Of a stretch of DNA of 64,000 nt, positions 7,621 to 16,906 are shown piece after piece. The position numbers and the translations under genes are program-made. Source of the DNA: Marinihelvus fidelis (GTDB lineage Bacteria > Pseudomonadota > Gammaproteobacteria > Xanthomonadales > SZUA-36); the NCBI RefSeq assembly GCF_008725655.1, contig NZ_VYXP01000002.1, forward strand, positions 274,025-338,024, in the 5' to 3' direction. The first letter of the stretch is position 1, and every line of letters begins with the position of its first letter. The notes beneath the pieces were generated by a model, which was not told the DNA's origin, did not search any database, and worked only from the letters and a program-made list of their open reading frames with translations.

Positions 7621-8553
7621 CTATTCGTCGAAGCCCATGCGCTCCATGGCCCGCTCGCTGCGTGACCAGTCCTTGGCCACCTTGACCCAGGTCTGCAGGA
7701 AAACTTTCTCGTCGAGAAATTCTTCCATCGCCTTGCGCGCCTGCTGGCCCACCTGTTTGAGCACCTGCCCGCCCTTGCCGATGACAATCTGCTTCTGGCT
7801 GTCACGCTCGACCCAGATAATCGCGCCGATACGCACCATGCCGCCCTCGCGCTTGAAGTGCTCGATCTCCACGTTCAGGGCATACGGCAGTTCCTGGTGC
7901 AGGCGCAGCGTCAGCGCCTCGCGCAGCAGTTCCGCGGCCAGGAAGCGCTCGCTGCGATCGGTGATCTGGTCCTCGTCGTAGAACGGCATCGAGAATGGCA
8001 GCAGGTCCATCAACCGCTTCTCGACATCGGCCACACCATCGCCCTTCAGCGCAGAGATCAGGAAGACCTCGTCCCAGTCCCCTTCCGCACTGGCTTCGGT
8101 GACGTAGGCCAGCAATTCCTGCTTGTGCTCGACCTCGTCGACCTTGTTGATGACCAGGAACACCGGGATATCGAGCGCCGACAGCATCTTCGCGATCTTG
8201 CGATCCTGGCGCGTCAGCCTGCCGGCTTCGAGCAGGAACAGCACGGCCTCGACATCACGGAAGGTCGCCAGCGCCACCCGGTTCATGTACTGGTTCAGCG
8301 CCCGACCACCGGACTGGTGGATGCCCGGCGTGTCCAGGTACACCACCTGGCCCTGCGCCGTGGTCTTGATGCCGGCCACGCGCTGGCGCGTGGTCTGCGG
8401 TTTATGCGTAACGATGCTGACCTTCTGCCCAAGAATCTGGTTCAGCAGCGTCGATTTGCCCACGTTCGGGCGGCCAATCAGGGCGACGTAGCCAAAACGG
8501 TAGTCGCTGTCTTCACCGCCTTCGGGCGGCAACTGGAAATCAATGGGGTCCAT
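7621..8553 (-). CDS. era: GTPase Era, 16S rRNA maturation
   Basis: The product (310 residues) has the Era GTPase domain: GRPNVGKST (G1) near 27-35, DTPGIHQ (G3) and NKVDEV (G4). A KH RNA-binding domain follows, with VIGKGGQVLKQVGQQAR near the C-terminus. Era binds the 3' end of 16S rRNA and helps 30S assembly. The start codon overlaps the rnc stop (TGATG). The short N-terminal extension MDPIDFQLPPEGGEDSDYR is acidic and unremarkable. In this genome the gene that usually follows, recO, is displaced by the plus-strand cassette, so era ends its transcript at the hairpin at 7578-7602. Confidence 0.96.
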   Translation of the reverse strand: MDPIDFQLPPEGGEDSDYRFGYVALIGRPNVGKSTLLNQILGQKVSIVTHKPQTTRQRVAGIKTTAQGQVVYLDTPGIHQSGGRALNQYMNRVALATFRDVEAVLFLLEAGRLTRQDRKIAKMLSALDIPVFLVINKVDEVEHKQELLAYVTEASAEGDWDEVFLISALKGDGVADVEKRLMDLLPFSMPFYDEDQITDRSERFLAAELLREALTLRLHQELPYALNVEIEHFKREGGMVRIGAIIWVERDSQKQIVIGKGGQVLKQVGQQARKAMEEFLDEKVFLQTWVKVAKDWSRSERAMERMGFDE

Positions 8554-9230
8554 CAGGAAGCACCTTCACATTCATCGAGCACCTGCCGCGCCGCGGTCTG
8601 CTCCGCGCCACGACGGCTGCGGCCACTGGCCGAGGCATCGAAGCCCGAATCCGGCAGCCGGCAGCGGACGTGAAACAGTTTTGCGTGATCAGCGCCCTCC
8701 TCGCCGACCAGGGTGTACTCCGGCAGCGGGCGCCCGCGGGCCTGCAGCCATTCCTGCAGGCGGGTTTTCGGATCTTTCAGGTCTTCGCCATCCGGCAGCG
8801 CGTCGATCACGGGGTCGAAGATCGCCCGGACCACGCGCTCGGCGGCGTCGAAGCCGGCATCCATGTACACCGCGCCGATGATGGCCTCGAGCACATCGGA
8901 AAGAATCGACGCACGACGGTGACCGCCGGTATGCAACTGGTCGCGGCCCAGCCGCATATGCTCACCCAGGCCGATGTCACGGGCCACCCGCGCCAGTGTT
9001 TCCTGCCGAACCACGCGGGAGCGCAGCCGGCTCAGCGAGCCTTCATCATCACCCGGCCGAACCTCGAACAGGCGCCGCGATACCACTAGCGCCAGCACCG
9101 AGTCGCCCAGGAACTCCAAGCGCTCGTAGTTGCGTGCGTCGAGGCTGCGATGCGTCAACGCCTCGAGCAGCCACTCAGGCCGCTCGAAGCGATGGGGAAT
9201 TCCGGGAATTTCGTCAGGCCGTGCGGGCAT
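8553..9230 (-). CDS. rnc: Ribonuclease III
   Basis: The product is 225 residues from the ATG at 9230, matching the E. coli length of 226. The catalytic signature NYERLEFLGDSVLALV is intact, and the second acidic cluster DVLEAIIGAVYMDAGF is present. A C-terminal double-stranded-RNA-binding domain begins at DPKTRLQEWLQARGRPLPEY. It processes rRNA precursors and structured mRNAs. A GTG at 9257 would add nine residues (MPGPPEHDP); neither start has a good ribosome site, and I prefer the ATG on family length. The stop overlaps the era start. The DUF4845 gene lies just upstream. Confidence 0.95.
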   Translation of the reverse strand: MPARPDEIPGIPHRFERPEWLLEALTHRSLDARNYERLEFLGDSVLALVVSRRLFEVRPGDDEGSLSRLRSRVVRQETLARVARDIGLGEHMRLGRDQLHTGGHRRASILSDVLEAIIGAVYMDAGFDAAERVVRAIFDPVIDALPDGEDLKDPKTRLQEWLQARGRPLPEYTLVGEEGADHAKLFHVRCRLPDSGFDASASGRSRRGAEQTAARQVLDECEGAS

Positions 9231-9266
9231 GGGGTCGTGTTCCGGTGGCCCCGGCACGCGCCGAGG

Positions 9267-9635
9267 TCAGTTCGATAATTGCGCCGTTCGGTCGAACGAA
9301 GCGACCACGTCCAGGTTACCGATCACCGGTTTTCGGACCTCGTACTGGACACGGATCTGCACACCGTTGTTGCGGACAATCTTGACGTTCTCCGCCTTGA
9401 CGTTGTTGTTGGAATAGCTGACCCACAGGCGGTTCAGGAACTTGTCCTTGAGCTCAAACGGTGTGTACCTGGCGCTACCGGGCTCCTTGGAGATGCCGTC
9501 CATCGCGCTGACAACGGAGTAATACTCGAGATAGATCGGCGTAATCCGCATGCCCAGGTAGACAAAGAACACCACCATCGACAACACGATCAGAAATCCG
9601 ATCAGGCTCATCCCACCCTGTTTACGCACCCTCAT
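9267..9635 (-). CDS. DUF4845 single-pass membrane protein
   Basis: The product (122 residues) starts MRVRKQGGMSLIGFL and has one N-terminal hydrophobic helix (IGFLIVLSMVVFFVYLGMRI) followed by a periplasmic-type domain. The start resembles a type IV pilin-like prepeptide (KQGGMSLIGFL), which is usual for the DUF4845 family. The ATG at 9635 has a strong GAGGAAGGGG site; a TTG five codons upstream lies inside that site and is not preferred. Proteins of this family are regularly found between lepB and rnc in gammaproteobacteria, as here. The function is unknown, and the context suggests co-regulation with secretion and RNA-processing genes. Confidence 0.85.
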   Translation of the reverse strand: MRVRKQGGMSLIGFLIVLSMVVFFVYLGMRITPIYLEYYSVVSAMDGISKEPGSARYTPFELKDKFLNRLWVSYSNNNVKAENVKIVRNNGVQIRVQYEVRKPVIGNLDVVASFDRTAQLSN

Positions 9636-9707
9636 GATCCCCTTCCTCAAAGTTCTTGTATAAGTCTATGTTATCCCGCTTGCTGGTGGATTGCACATAT
9701 CCGCGGG

Positions 9708-10508
9708 TTAATCGATACCCTCTCCAACGCGGCCCCAGTCTGCGCAACCCTTGTTCAGGTCGAAGTTCAGCCAGATACCTACCGCGCGGCCCACCAGGTT
9801 CTCTTCCGGCACGTAACCCCATTCGCGGCTATCGTTACTGCGGTCGCGGTTGTCGCCCATCATGAAGTAATGCCCCTCGGGCACTTCCCATTGGCCGTTT
9901 CTGCCGGAAATGCCGTTGTGAATGAGGATATCGTGGCGGGTGTTACCCAAATCTTCCCGGTAGCGCATGGCATCGCGCCGCGGCGTGCTGCACTTCACTT
10001 CGCTGCTGACATAAGGCGCGCCACCCTGCTCTCCAACTTCTTCACCATTGATGAACAGGCGTTTGTCGCGATAGGCCACGGTATCGCCCGGCAGGCCGAC
10101 TACGCGCTTGATGAAATTGACGCCGGGGTCGACAGGGTAACGGAATACCACGACATCGCCGCGCTCCGGCTCGCCAATGGGCACGACCTTCTTGTTCAGC
10201 ACGGGCAGGCGCAGGCCATAGGAAAACTTGTTGACGACGATGAAGTCACCAATCAGCAGCGTCGGGATCATCGACCCCGAGGGAATCTTGAATGGCTCGA
10301 ACAGGAACGACCGGAAAACCAGCACCGCGAACAGGATCGGAAACAGCGACCGTGAATATTCCACCGCCACCGGCTCGTTGACCTCGGCCTGGCCGGCCCG
10401 GGCCGCGCGGTCGGCGCGCTTTTGCCGGAACAGCAGCGTGTCGGCCGCCCAGATCAGGCCGCTCAACAGGGTCAGCACCACGAGTACCAGGGCAAAATCC
10501 AGGTTCAT
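9708..10508 (-). CDS. lepB: Signal peptidase I
   Basis: The product (266 residues) has two N-terminal transmembrane segments and a periplasmic catalytic domain. The catalytic serine lies in PSGSMIPTL and the general-base lysine in NFIKRVVGLPGD. The family box GHYFMMGDNRDRSNDSR is present near residue 220. It removes signal peptides from exported proteins at the outer face of the inner membrane. A textbook AGAGGAA ribosome site precedes the ATG, only 12 bases after the lepA stop, so the pair is co-transcribed. At 266 residues it is shorter than the E. coli enzyme (324) but in range for the family. Confidence 0.96.
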   Translation of the reverse strand: MNLDFALVLVVLTLLSGLIWAADTLLFRQKRADRAARAGQAEVNEPVAVEYSRSLFPILFAVLVFRSFLFEPFKIPSGSMIPTLLIGDFIVVNKFSYGLRLPVLNKKVVPIGEPERGDVVVFRYPVDPGVNFIKRVVGLPGDTVAYRDKRLFINGEEVGEQGGAPYVSSEVKCSTPRRDAMRYREDLGNTRHDILIHNGISGRNGQWEVPEGHYFMMGDNRDRSNDSREWGYVPEENLVGRAVGIWLNFDLNKGCADWGRVGEGID

Positions 10509-10520
10509 TGTTATTCCTCT

Positions 10521-12320
10521 TTAGTTCTTGTCCTGCTGGAGCACCGCCAGGAAGGCTTCCTGAGGAATCTCCACGCGGCCGACCTGCTTCATGCGCTTCT
10601 TGCCGGCTTTCTGCTTTTCCAGCAGCTTGCGCTTGCGCGTGACGTCACCACCGTAGCACTTGGCGGTGACATTCTTGCGCAACGCCTTGACCGTGGCACG
10701 GGCGATCACCTGCGAGCCCAGCGCGGCCTGGATCGCGATATCGAACATCTGCCGCGGAATGAGCTCCTTCATGCGTTCCGCCAGCTCGCGGCCGCGACGC
10801 TGGGCCTGTTCGCGATGCAGGATCAGGCTGAGCGCGTCGACCTTTTCCTGGTTGATCAGGATATCGACACGGACGAACGGCCCGGCCTCGAAGCGCTTGA
10901 AGTGGTAGTCAAACGAGGCGTAGCCGCGACTGACCGATTTCAGGCGGTCGAAAAAGTCGAGCACGACTTCGGACATCGGCAGCTCGTACTGGATATTCAC
11001 CTGTCCGCCCAGGTACTGCATGCCTTTTTGCATGCCGCGTTTTTCCTCGCACAGGCCGATCACGGCGCCCACGTAGTCCTGTGGCACCAGGATATTGGCC
11101 TCGATGATCGGCTCGCGGATCTCGGCGATCTTGTTCACCGGGGGCAGGCTGGCCGGGTTCTCCAGGCTGATGACCTCGCCGTCGGTCATTTCGATCTCGT
11201 AGATCACCGTGGGCGCGGTGGTGATCAGCTCGACGCCGTACTCGCGTTCCAGCCGTTCCTGGACGATGTCCATGTGCAGCAGGCCCAGGAAGCCACAGCG
11301 GAAACCGAATCCCAGCGCCTCGGACGTTTCCGGCTCAAACTGCAGGGCCGCGTCGTTAAGCTGGAGCTTCTCCAGCGCTTCGCGCAGGTCGGCAAAATCG
11401 TCGGCATCGGTAGGGAACAGACCGGCGAATACGCGCGGCTGCATGGTGCGGAAGCCCGGCAGCGGCGCATCCGCCGGCTTGCCCGCGTGGGTAATGGTGT
11501 CACCCACGGGCGCGCCGTGCACGTCCTTGATGCCGGCCACCAGGAAGCCCACTTCGCCGGCCTCCAGGGTATTGGTGGGCTTTCGCTTGGGCGTGAACAC
11601 GCCCACCTGCTCGACCTGGTGCTGGTCACCCAGCGACATCAGGCGGATCTTGTCACGCTTGGACACACGCCCTTCCATGACACGAACCAGGGAAATAATG
11701 CCCAGGTAGTTGTCGAACCAGGAGTCGATGATCAGCGCCTTCAGGGGCGCCTCGCGATCACCTGACGGTGGCGGCACCTTGGCCACCAGTTCCTCGAGCA
11801 CATCCTGCACGCCGTTGCCCGTCTTGGCGCTGACGGCCAGTGCATCCTGCGCCTCGATGCCGATGATGTCCTCGATCTCGGTCTTGACCCGGTCCGGCTC
11901 GGCCGACGGCAGGTCGATCTTGTTCAGCACCGGGATGACCTCCAGGCCGAGTTCGACAGCCGTGTAGCAATTGGCGACACTCTGCGCCTCCACGCCCTGG
12001 GCCGCGTCCACCACCAGCAGTGCGCCCTCACAGGCGGCCAGCGACCGGGACACCTCGTAGGAAAAGTCCACGTGCCCCGGCGTGTCGATGAAATTCAGCT
12101 GGTAGGTCTGGCCGTCCGCCGCGGCGTAGTCCAACGTCACGCTCTGGGCCTTGATGGTAATGCCGCGTTCGCGCTCGATGTCCATGGAGTCGAGCACCTG
12201 GTCCAGCATTTCACGCTCGGTCAGGCCACCGCAGATCTGGATGAAACGGTCGGCCAGCGTGGATTTCCCATGGTCGACATGGGCGATGATGGAAAAATTG
12301 CGGATGTATTTCTGGTCCAT
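10521..12320 (-). CDS. lepA: Elongation factor 4 (LepA)
   Basis: The product (599 residues) is a ribosome-associated translational GTPase. G1 is AHVDHGKST near 13-21, G3 is DTPGHVDF and G4 is NKIDLP. The unique LepA C-terminal domain ends with [18 protein letters not shown] sequence (here [26 protein letters not shown]). LepA affects ribosome biogenesis and translation initiation or elongation under stress. It heads the lepA-lepB-DUF4845-rnc-era transcript. The upstream gene on the same strand, degP, is separated by a terminator, so lepA should have its own promoter in 12321-12385. I could not identify that promoter with confidence. No strong ribosome site is visible before the ATG. Confidence 0.97.
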   Translation of the reverse strand: MDQKYIRNFSIIAHVDHGKSTLADRFIQICGGLTEREMLDQVLDSMDIERERGITIKAQSVTLDYAAADGQTYQLNFIDTPGHVDFSYEVSRSLAACEGALLVVDAAQGVEAQSVANCYTAVELGLEVIPVLNKIDLPSAEPDRVKTEIEDIIGIEAQDALAVSAKTGNGVQDVLEELVAKVPPPSGDREAPLKALIIDSWFDNYLGIISLVRVMEGRVSKRDKIRLMSLGDQHQVEQVGVFTPKRKPTNTLEAGEVGFLVAGIKDVHGAPVGDTITHAGKPADAPLPGFRTMQPRVFAGLFPTDADDFADLREALEKLQLNDAALQFEPETSEALGFGFRCGFLGLLHMDIVQERLEREYGVELITTAPTVIYEIEMTDGEVISLENPASLPPVNKIAEIREPIIEANILVPQDYVGAVIGLCEEKRGMQKGMQYLGGQVNIQYELPMSEVVLDFFDRLKSVSRGYASFDYHFKRFEAGPFVRVDILINQEKVDALSLILHREQAQRRGRELAERMKELIPRQMFDIAIQAALGSQVIARATVKALRKNVTAKCYGGDVTRKRKLLEKQKAGKKRMKQVGRVEIPQEAFLAVLQQDKN

Positions 12321-12385
12321 GGTGACGCATCAGGCGGCGAAATTCGGCCGGGAACTAGGGTTGGCTGTGGCGCCGGGGCGCCGTT

Positions 12386-12419
12386 ACAAAAAGGCCACCC
12401 GCCAGGCGGGCGGGTGGCC
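12386..12419 (-). terminator. Terminator of the sigma-E operon
   Basis: GGCCACCCGCC (12393-12403) pairs with GGCGGGTGGCC (12409-12419), an 11-base-pair GC-rich stem. On the minus strand it is followed by TTTTTGT. It ends rpoE-rseABC-degP 36 bases after the degP stop and isolates lepA. Confidence 0.88.
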
Positions 12420-12454
12420 TTACTGTTCATCCGGTCATTATAACCGATGGCGAC

Positions 12455-13903
12455 TCAATCCATGTCACCCTCGTCCGGGGTGTAGGCCAGGAACGAGGTA
12501 TTGCCATTGCGCCAGACACGCAGGGCCACCGCCCGCCCTTCGGGCAGGTCTTCGACGATGTCCTGGAAATCGTCAACGCCATCGATCGGGCGAGTGTTGA
12601 TCATCAGGATCAGGTCACCGGGGCGAATCCCGGCCCGCCATGCCGCGGCGCTTTCGACCTCGGCCACCAGCACACCCCCTTCAGGGGCTTCGGCCCGCCG
12701 GCGGCGGTCTTCACCCAGGTTTTCGACGGCCAGGCCCAGCACGTTGCTGCTCGCCGGCTCCTCTTCCTCGTCACCCAGCAGCGTTTGCTCGTCTTCCTCA
12801 AGCGCGTGCAATACGACATCAAACTCGCGCTCACGGCCGTTGCGACTGACCAGCACGGTGGCCTCGGTGCCGGGCGGGTTGGCGCCCACCAGCGGCGGCA
12901 GGTCGTTCCAGGTTTCGATCGACTGGCCGTTGAAGGCCAGGATGATGTCACCCGGCTCAATGCCGGCCTCTTCCGCGGCGCTGTCGTCGGTCACGTCGTT
13001 GACCAGCGCACCCACGGGGCGATCCAGGTCCAGGGCCTCGGCCAGCTCTCGGGTCACTTCGCCCACCTGCACGCCCAGCAGGCCACGGCGCACGGTGCCA
13101 TGTTCGCGCAACTGCGAGGTCGTGCTGACCGCAACATCGGCCGGAATGGAGAACGACAGGCCGATATAGCCGCCACTGGAGCTGAGAATCCACGAATTCA
13201 CACCCACCACCTGGCCGTCCATGTTCAGCAGCGGGCCGCCGGAGTTGCCGCGATTAATGGCCACGTCGGTCTGGATGAACGGCACGTAGGCCTGGTTGGC
13301 ATTGCTGCGCCCGGTGGCGCTGACGATACCGGCAGTCACGCTCTGGTCGAAGTTGAATGGTGAGCCGATGGCAATCACCCATTCGCCCTGGCGCAGGGCG
13401 CCCGAATCACCCCACTCCAGTGCCGGCAGGTTGGCAGCCTCGATCTTCAGAAGAGCGATATCACTGAGCGGGTCGGAACCGACCAGTTCGGCCTCGAACT
13501 CGCGCCGGTCGGCCAGGCGCACGATAATCTCGTCCGCGCCGTCAACCACGTGATGATTGGTCACCACGTAGCCACTTTCGTCAACGATGAAACCGGAACC
13601 CGCGCCGGACCGGTCCGGCTGGGAGAACCCGCGCCCATCCGGGGTGCCGAAGAAGCGACGGAAAAATTCGGGCACGTCTTCCTGTCCGTACGGCGACGGT
13701 TGTGCGTCCGGGTCGGTGTTTTGCTGGCGCAACTGGTTTTCGGCCTGGTCGCCAAACTGCGTGACCCGAATATTCACGACCGCCGGGCCGACATCCTCAA
13801 CCAGCTCGGTGAAATCGGGCAGGCCGGTGACCCGGGCCTGGGCCGCGGCGGCCATCAGCAAGGCGGCGCCCAGCGCCAGCATACGCATTACGTTCTTTTC
13901 CAT
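12455..13903 (-). CDS. degP: Periplasmic serine protease/chaperone, DegP/HtrA family
   Basis: The product is 482 residues from the ATG at 13903. The signal peptide is MEKNVMRMLALGAALLMAAAAQA. The chymotrypsin-like triad is His in VTNHHVVDGAD, Asp in SDIALLKI and Ser in GNSGGPLL. Two PDZ domains follow (GLLGVQVGEVTREL onward, and NVLGLAVENL onward). An acidic linker (EEDEQTLLGDEEEE) separates the PDZ domains. It degrades or refolds misfolded envelope proteins. The frame stays open 60 codons upstream, into rseC, but the signal peptide fixes the start. As last gene of the rpoE operon it fits the MucD role known from Pseudomonas (known family context). The assignment to DegP versus DegQ or MucD is by family only. 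Confidence 0.94.
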   Translation of the reverse strand: MEKNVMRMLALGAALLMAAAAQARVTGLPDFTELVEDVGPAVVNIRVTQFGDQAENQLRQQNTDPDAQPSPYGQEDVPEFFRRFFGTPDGRGFSQPDRSGAGSGFIVDESGYVVTNHHVVDGADEIIVRLADRREFEAELVGSDPLSDIALLKIEAANLPALEWGDSGALRQGEWVIAIGSPFNFDQSVTAGIVSATGRSNANQAYVPFIQTDVAINRGNSGGPLLNMDGQVVGVNSWILSSSGGYIGLSFSIPADVAVSTTSQLREHGTVRRGLLGVQVGEVTRELAEALDLDRPVGALVNDVTDDSAAEEAGIEPGDIILAFNGQSIETWNDLPPLVGANPPGTEATVLVSRNGREREFDVVLHALEEDEQTLLGDEEEEPASSNVLGLAVENLGEDRRRRAEAPEGGVLVAEVESAAAWRAGIRPGDLILMINTRPIDGVDDFQDIVEDLPEGRAVALRVWRNGNTSFLAYTPDEGDMD

Positions 13904-13946
13904 TTTCACGGTTGTCCTCTTCGTGAATTCAGGCTTGGATGAATCT

Positions 13947-14426
13947 TCAATGGTGGTTGGTGACCGCACAATCAAGCACCGGCGTGGCCACGGCCCTGAT
14001 CTCGATACCCAGTGGCTCGAGCGAGCCCGGCAGCCGTCTGCGCGCCCACAGCAGCGCCACGCTGGCCGCGAGCAGGCCGGCAATGCCAGTTACGATGTCT
14101 GCCACGGCGCCATCGGTCGAAGGCGGCAGGACCAGCGCTGCGCAAAATGCCCCCGCCAGGCCAGCCAGCAATGGCAGGGCAAACAGCTGTGCGGTCATGG
14201 CCAGGAAACGGTGCTCCGGGATACACAGCCACACCGGGTCGCCCGCTCTCGCGGTCACCGTGTTAGCCAGGCTGAGTTCAACCGGCTCACAACGTAACAG
14301 GCGCCCGAAAAGACCGGCACCGCAGCCCTTTCCGGCATCGCAGGCGGTGCAACCTGACTGCCCACCAACGCGGACGATGGCCCGGTCATCGACCACGGCC
14401 ACCACCCTGCCCTGCTGTTCGATCAT
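13947..14426 (-). CDS. rseC: RseC/MucC-type sigma-E modulator
   Basis: The product (159 residues) starts MIEQQGRVVAVVDDRAIVRV and carries a cysteine cluster (SGCTACDAGKGCG) typical of RseC family proteins. Two hydrophobic helices follow near residues 80-125 and place it in the inner membrane. RseC modulates the RpoE response in E. coli and its relatives take part in SoxR reduction (known for the family). Its ATG overlaps the rseB stop (ATGA). The C-terminal tail EIRAVATPVLDCAVTNHH shows nothing notable. The gap to degP is 43 bases. Confidence 0.9.
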   Translation of the reverse strand: MIEQQGRVVAVVDDRAIVRVGGQSGCTACDAGKGCGAGLFGRLLRCEPVELSLANTVTARAGDPVWLCIPEHRFLAMTAQLFALPLLAGLAGAFCAALVLPPSTDGAVADIVTGIAGLLAASVALLWARRRLPGSLEPLGIEIRAVATPVLDCAVTNHH

Positions 14427-15412
14427 GGCAACTCGGGCAGTTCGGAAAAGGCCTTGCCGATGCGCTTGACGGTCAGCGGCGGCACTTCGCCGATGGCGGT
14501 CACCATGCGGCCGTCGACGACTTCCGTCCAGGCGTTGGTGGTGCCCATGCGGCTCAGCCCGCCCGCGTCGGCGCGCTCGCCAGCACCGGATTCGATGTAC
14601 ACGGACACCGCGGCCAGGCCGTCACTGTAGACCCAGTGGGTCAGCTCGCCGCCACCGGCGCCGGGTTCACTGGCCCGTGCCACCAGCTGGTAGCCCGGCG
14701 GCAGGCCCATCGGCGCCAGCGGGGTGTCGATGACCGGCCCCGGTTTCGGTGCCGGGGACATGGGGTCACGCTGACCCAGCTCGATGAACTCTTTCTCTGC
14801 AGTACCGGATTTCAACTCGGCCACATCAACCTGGTCGCCAGTACGCAACTCGGTAAACACCAGCTTGGCCAGCAGTTTGTGCTTGGGGTTGAACAACACC
14901 CAGCGCAGCAACAGGCCGGAGTCTTCATCCAGCCACAGGTCGTAGCCATTGCGGTACTGGTCCTGCGGCACGATGCGCACCTGCTGCCCTACCCGGCCGG
15001 CGACACGGTCCTTCTTGCCCAGTTCGAAACGGTAATGCCGCTGCACCTTCCGGAAGGCCTCGACGTCGAACTCGGGGAACACGGAACCTGTGGCCAGTGC
15101 GGCCTTCATGCCCGGGTCTTCCTCACCCAGCGCGCAACGCACGCCATTGCCGTCACGGATCACCTCGCGGTGTGGGCCGGAAATCGACACCATGCGCTCG
15201 TGCACTTCACCATCGGTGTTGACATGGGTGATCCGCATCGTATCGACGTCTTCGTCGCGGACATAGACAAACGTGCCCTGGTAGCTCATCTCGCGCATGG
15301 CGGTGGCCATGCGTTCAAGCCATACCCGGGCCTCGTCACTGGTGTCCGGACCGGCATGCGCGGGCGCTACGGACAGCGCCAGCAGCATGACCAGCAGGAA
15401 CCTCATGGTCAT
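14423..15412 (-). CDS. rseB: Sigma-E regulatory protein RseB/MucB
   Basis: The product (329 residues) has a signal peptide (MRFLLVMLLALSVAPAHA), so it is periplasmic. The N-terminal MucB/RseB domain shows WLERMATAMREMSYQGTFVYV and the C-terminal domain includes LPPGYQLVARA and HWVYSDGLAAVSVYIE. RseB binds the periplasmic part of RseA, blocks its cleavage and senses mislocalised lipoproteins or LPS intermediates (known for the family). Either MTMRF (15412) or MRF (15406) may be the start. It lies eight bases after the rseA stop. Confidence 0.94.
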   Translation of the reverse strand: MTMRFLLVMLLALSVAPAHAGPDTSDEARVWLERMATAMREMSYQGTFVYVRDEDVDTMRITHVNTDGEVHERMVSISGPHREVIRDGNGVRCALGEEDPGMKAALATGSVFPEFDVEAFRKVQRHYRFELGKKDRVAGRVGQQVRIVPQDQYRNGYDLWLDEDSGLLLRWVLFNPKHKLLAKLVFTELRTGDQVDVAELKSGTAEKEFIELGQRDPMSPAPKPGPVIDTPLAPMGLPPGYQLVARASEPGAGGGELTHWVYSDGLAAVSVYIESGAGERADAGGLSRMGTTNAWTEVVDGRMVTAIGEVPPLTVKRIGKAFSELPELP

Positions 15413-15420
15413 CAGGGAAT

Positions 15421-16071
15421 TCAGTTCTGCGGGGTCTGCGAATCGACCGCGCCGGTGACCGGCGTGTCGGCGGCGTCTTCACCGGCCGCACCGTCTTCGG
15501 CCTGGTCAGCCTGCGCGGTCGACGCGGTGACCATGGGCACGTAGGAGACGAACCCCTGGCGCCCGACCGTGCCGGCGGCCCGGTTATGGCGCAGAAGGTA
15601 GCCATTCAGGCGCTGGCGTGCTTCAGCCTGGCCGTTGAACGAGGCCGGCTGCGACTCCGGCATGACGCCGAGCGGGTTGGGGCTGGCAAACGGCTGCGCG
15701 GGCTCGGTGGCCGGCGTGGTGCCCGGCGTGACGCCATTGACCGTCAGCAACACGGCCATGACCGCAACCGATGCCGCGATGGCGAACCCGGACGCCGGCT
15801 TCAGCCATGTCGGTACGCGCCTGGCCGGGGCCTGTTCGGCAGCCGCCTCGGCCGCCATTTCAGCATCGACCCGGTCCAGGTCGACGGTCAACCGGCACAG
15901 GGCCAGTTCGCCGCCCTGGCGCCGCATGCAGTCGCGGATCAGGTGATACCGCTCCCACGTTGTGCTCATTTCCGGATCCGACCCCATCCTGCGGGCGACG
16001 AACTTCGCGGTGTCCTGCGACATTTCGCCATCCATCAGGCTGGAAAGGTGTTCCAAGGTGTCCTTGTTCAT
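15421..16071 (-). CDS. rseA: Anti-sigma-E factor RseA/MucA
   Basis: The product (216 residues) has the N-terminal RseA sigma-binding domain (LSSLMDGEMSQDTAKFVARRM and WERYHLIRDCMRRQ). A single membrane helix lies near residue 95 (GFAIAASVAVMAVLLTV), followed by a low-complexity periplasmic region rich in Pro, Ala and Asp. It sequesters RpoE at the inner membrane until regulated proteolysis frees it. The periplasmic end (VDSQTPQN) does not end in the hydrophobic C-terminus typical of DegS activators, as expected for the anti-sigma partner. The 55-base gap from rpoE contains nothing I can name. Confidence 0.93.
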   Translation of the reverse strand: MNKDTLEHLSSLMDGEMSQDTAKFVARRMGSDPEMSTTWERYHLIRDCMRRQGGELALCRLTVDLDRVDAEMAAEAAAEQAPARRVPTWLKPASGFAIAASVAVMAVLLTVNGVTPGTTPATEPAQPFASPNPLGVMPESQPASFNGQAEARQRLNGYLLRHNRAAGTVGRQGFVSYVPMVTASTAQADQAEDGAAGEDAADTPVTGAVDSQTPQN

Positions 16072-16126
16072 AAACTGTCTGCCTACCCGTGCCTATTGGG
16101 TGATTAAAATCTATTGTGCCCCGGTG

Positions 16127-16765
16127 CTATTGACCATGAACCAGGGGCTTAAGTTTCTCGTCGATCGCTTCGCGTGCCCGGAAAATGCGTGAACGGACGG
16201 TGCCGATCGGGCATTCCATGGTCGTGGCGATCTCGTCATAACTCATGCCTTCGATTTCCCGCAGGATGATCGCGGTCCGCAGATCCTCCGGCAGTTCGGC
16301 GATGGCGTCATAGACGGTGCGCTCGATTTCCTCGCGCATCAGCTCGTTTTCGGGTGTACCCCGTTCCTTGAGCCGGCTGTCCATGTCGTACTGTTCCGCG
16401 TCGTTGGCGTCGATATCGCTGGCCGGCGGACGGCGGTTGCGCGCCACCAGCCAGTTCTTCGCCGTGTTGATGGCGATACGGTACAGCCAGGTATAGAACG
16501 CACTGTCACCACGGAACTTGCCAATGGCGCGGTAAGCCTTGATGAAGGCCTCCTGCGCCACGTCCTGCGCTTCCGCACCATCCGACACGTAACGCGAAAC
16601 AAGGCTGACGATCCGGTGCTGGTACTTGCGGATCAGCAGGTCGAAGGCGGTCTTGTCGCCCTTCTGCACCCGCTCGACCAGCAGCTGGTCCACCTGGGCC
16701 TCGCCAAGCTTCTGCTCGTCGCCATTGTCCTGCTCGCCATCATTGGCGCGCGCCTTGTCGCTCAT
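16127..16765 (-). CDS. rpoE: RNA polymerase sigma-E factor (RpoE/AlgU)
   Basis: The product is 212 residues from the ATG at 16765, which has GGGGGAG six bases upstream. Region 2 reads FDLLIRKYQHRIVSLVSRYV, then DVAQEAFIKAYRAIGKFRGDSAFYTWLYRIA. Region 4 reads LPEDLRTAIILREIEGMSYDEIA and GTVRSRIFRAREAIDEKL. It carries an acidic N-terminal extension of about 20 residues (MSDKARANDGEQDNGDEQKL) compared with E. coli RpoE (191) and AlgU (193). It directs transcription of envelope-stress genes. The frame is open far upstream, but no codon there has coding character. An upstream sigma-E-type promoter indicates autoregulation. Confidence 0.96.
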   Translation of the reverse strand: MSDKARANDGEQDNGDEQKLGEAQVDQLLVERVQKGDKTAFDLLIRKYQHRIVSLVSRYVSDGAEAQDVAQEAFIKAYRAIGKFRGDSAFYTWLYRIAINTAKNWLVARNRRPPASDIDANDAEQYDMDSRLKERGTPENELMREEIERTVYDAIAELPEDLRTAIILREIEGMSYDEIATTMECPIGTVRSRIFRAREAIDEKLKPLVHGQ

Positions 16766-16906
16766 CTGCACTCCCCCGGAGCGACCCGTATCCCCGGCCC
16801 CAAAAGGCCCGGGCGTTGCCGTCCGTACGCTTTGCGAGGATATCATGCGGCTCCCCCACTCGTTATTCGTTGCATTCGCGTTACCTTCCAGGAATCGCTG
16901 CTTTGC

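Noticed and set aside
9645..9655. Second sigma-E promoter (AAGTTC on plus, GAACTT on minus) before the DUF4845 gene
   Set aside because: The -10 would fall downstream of the start codon and no TCNNA is at the right distance.
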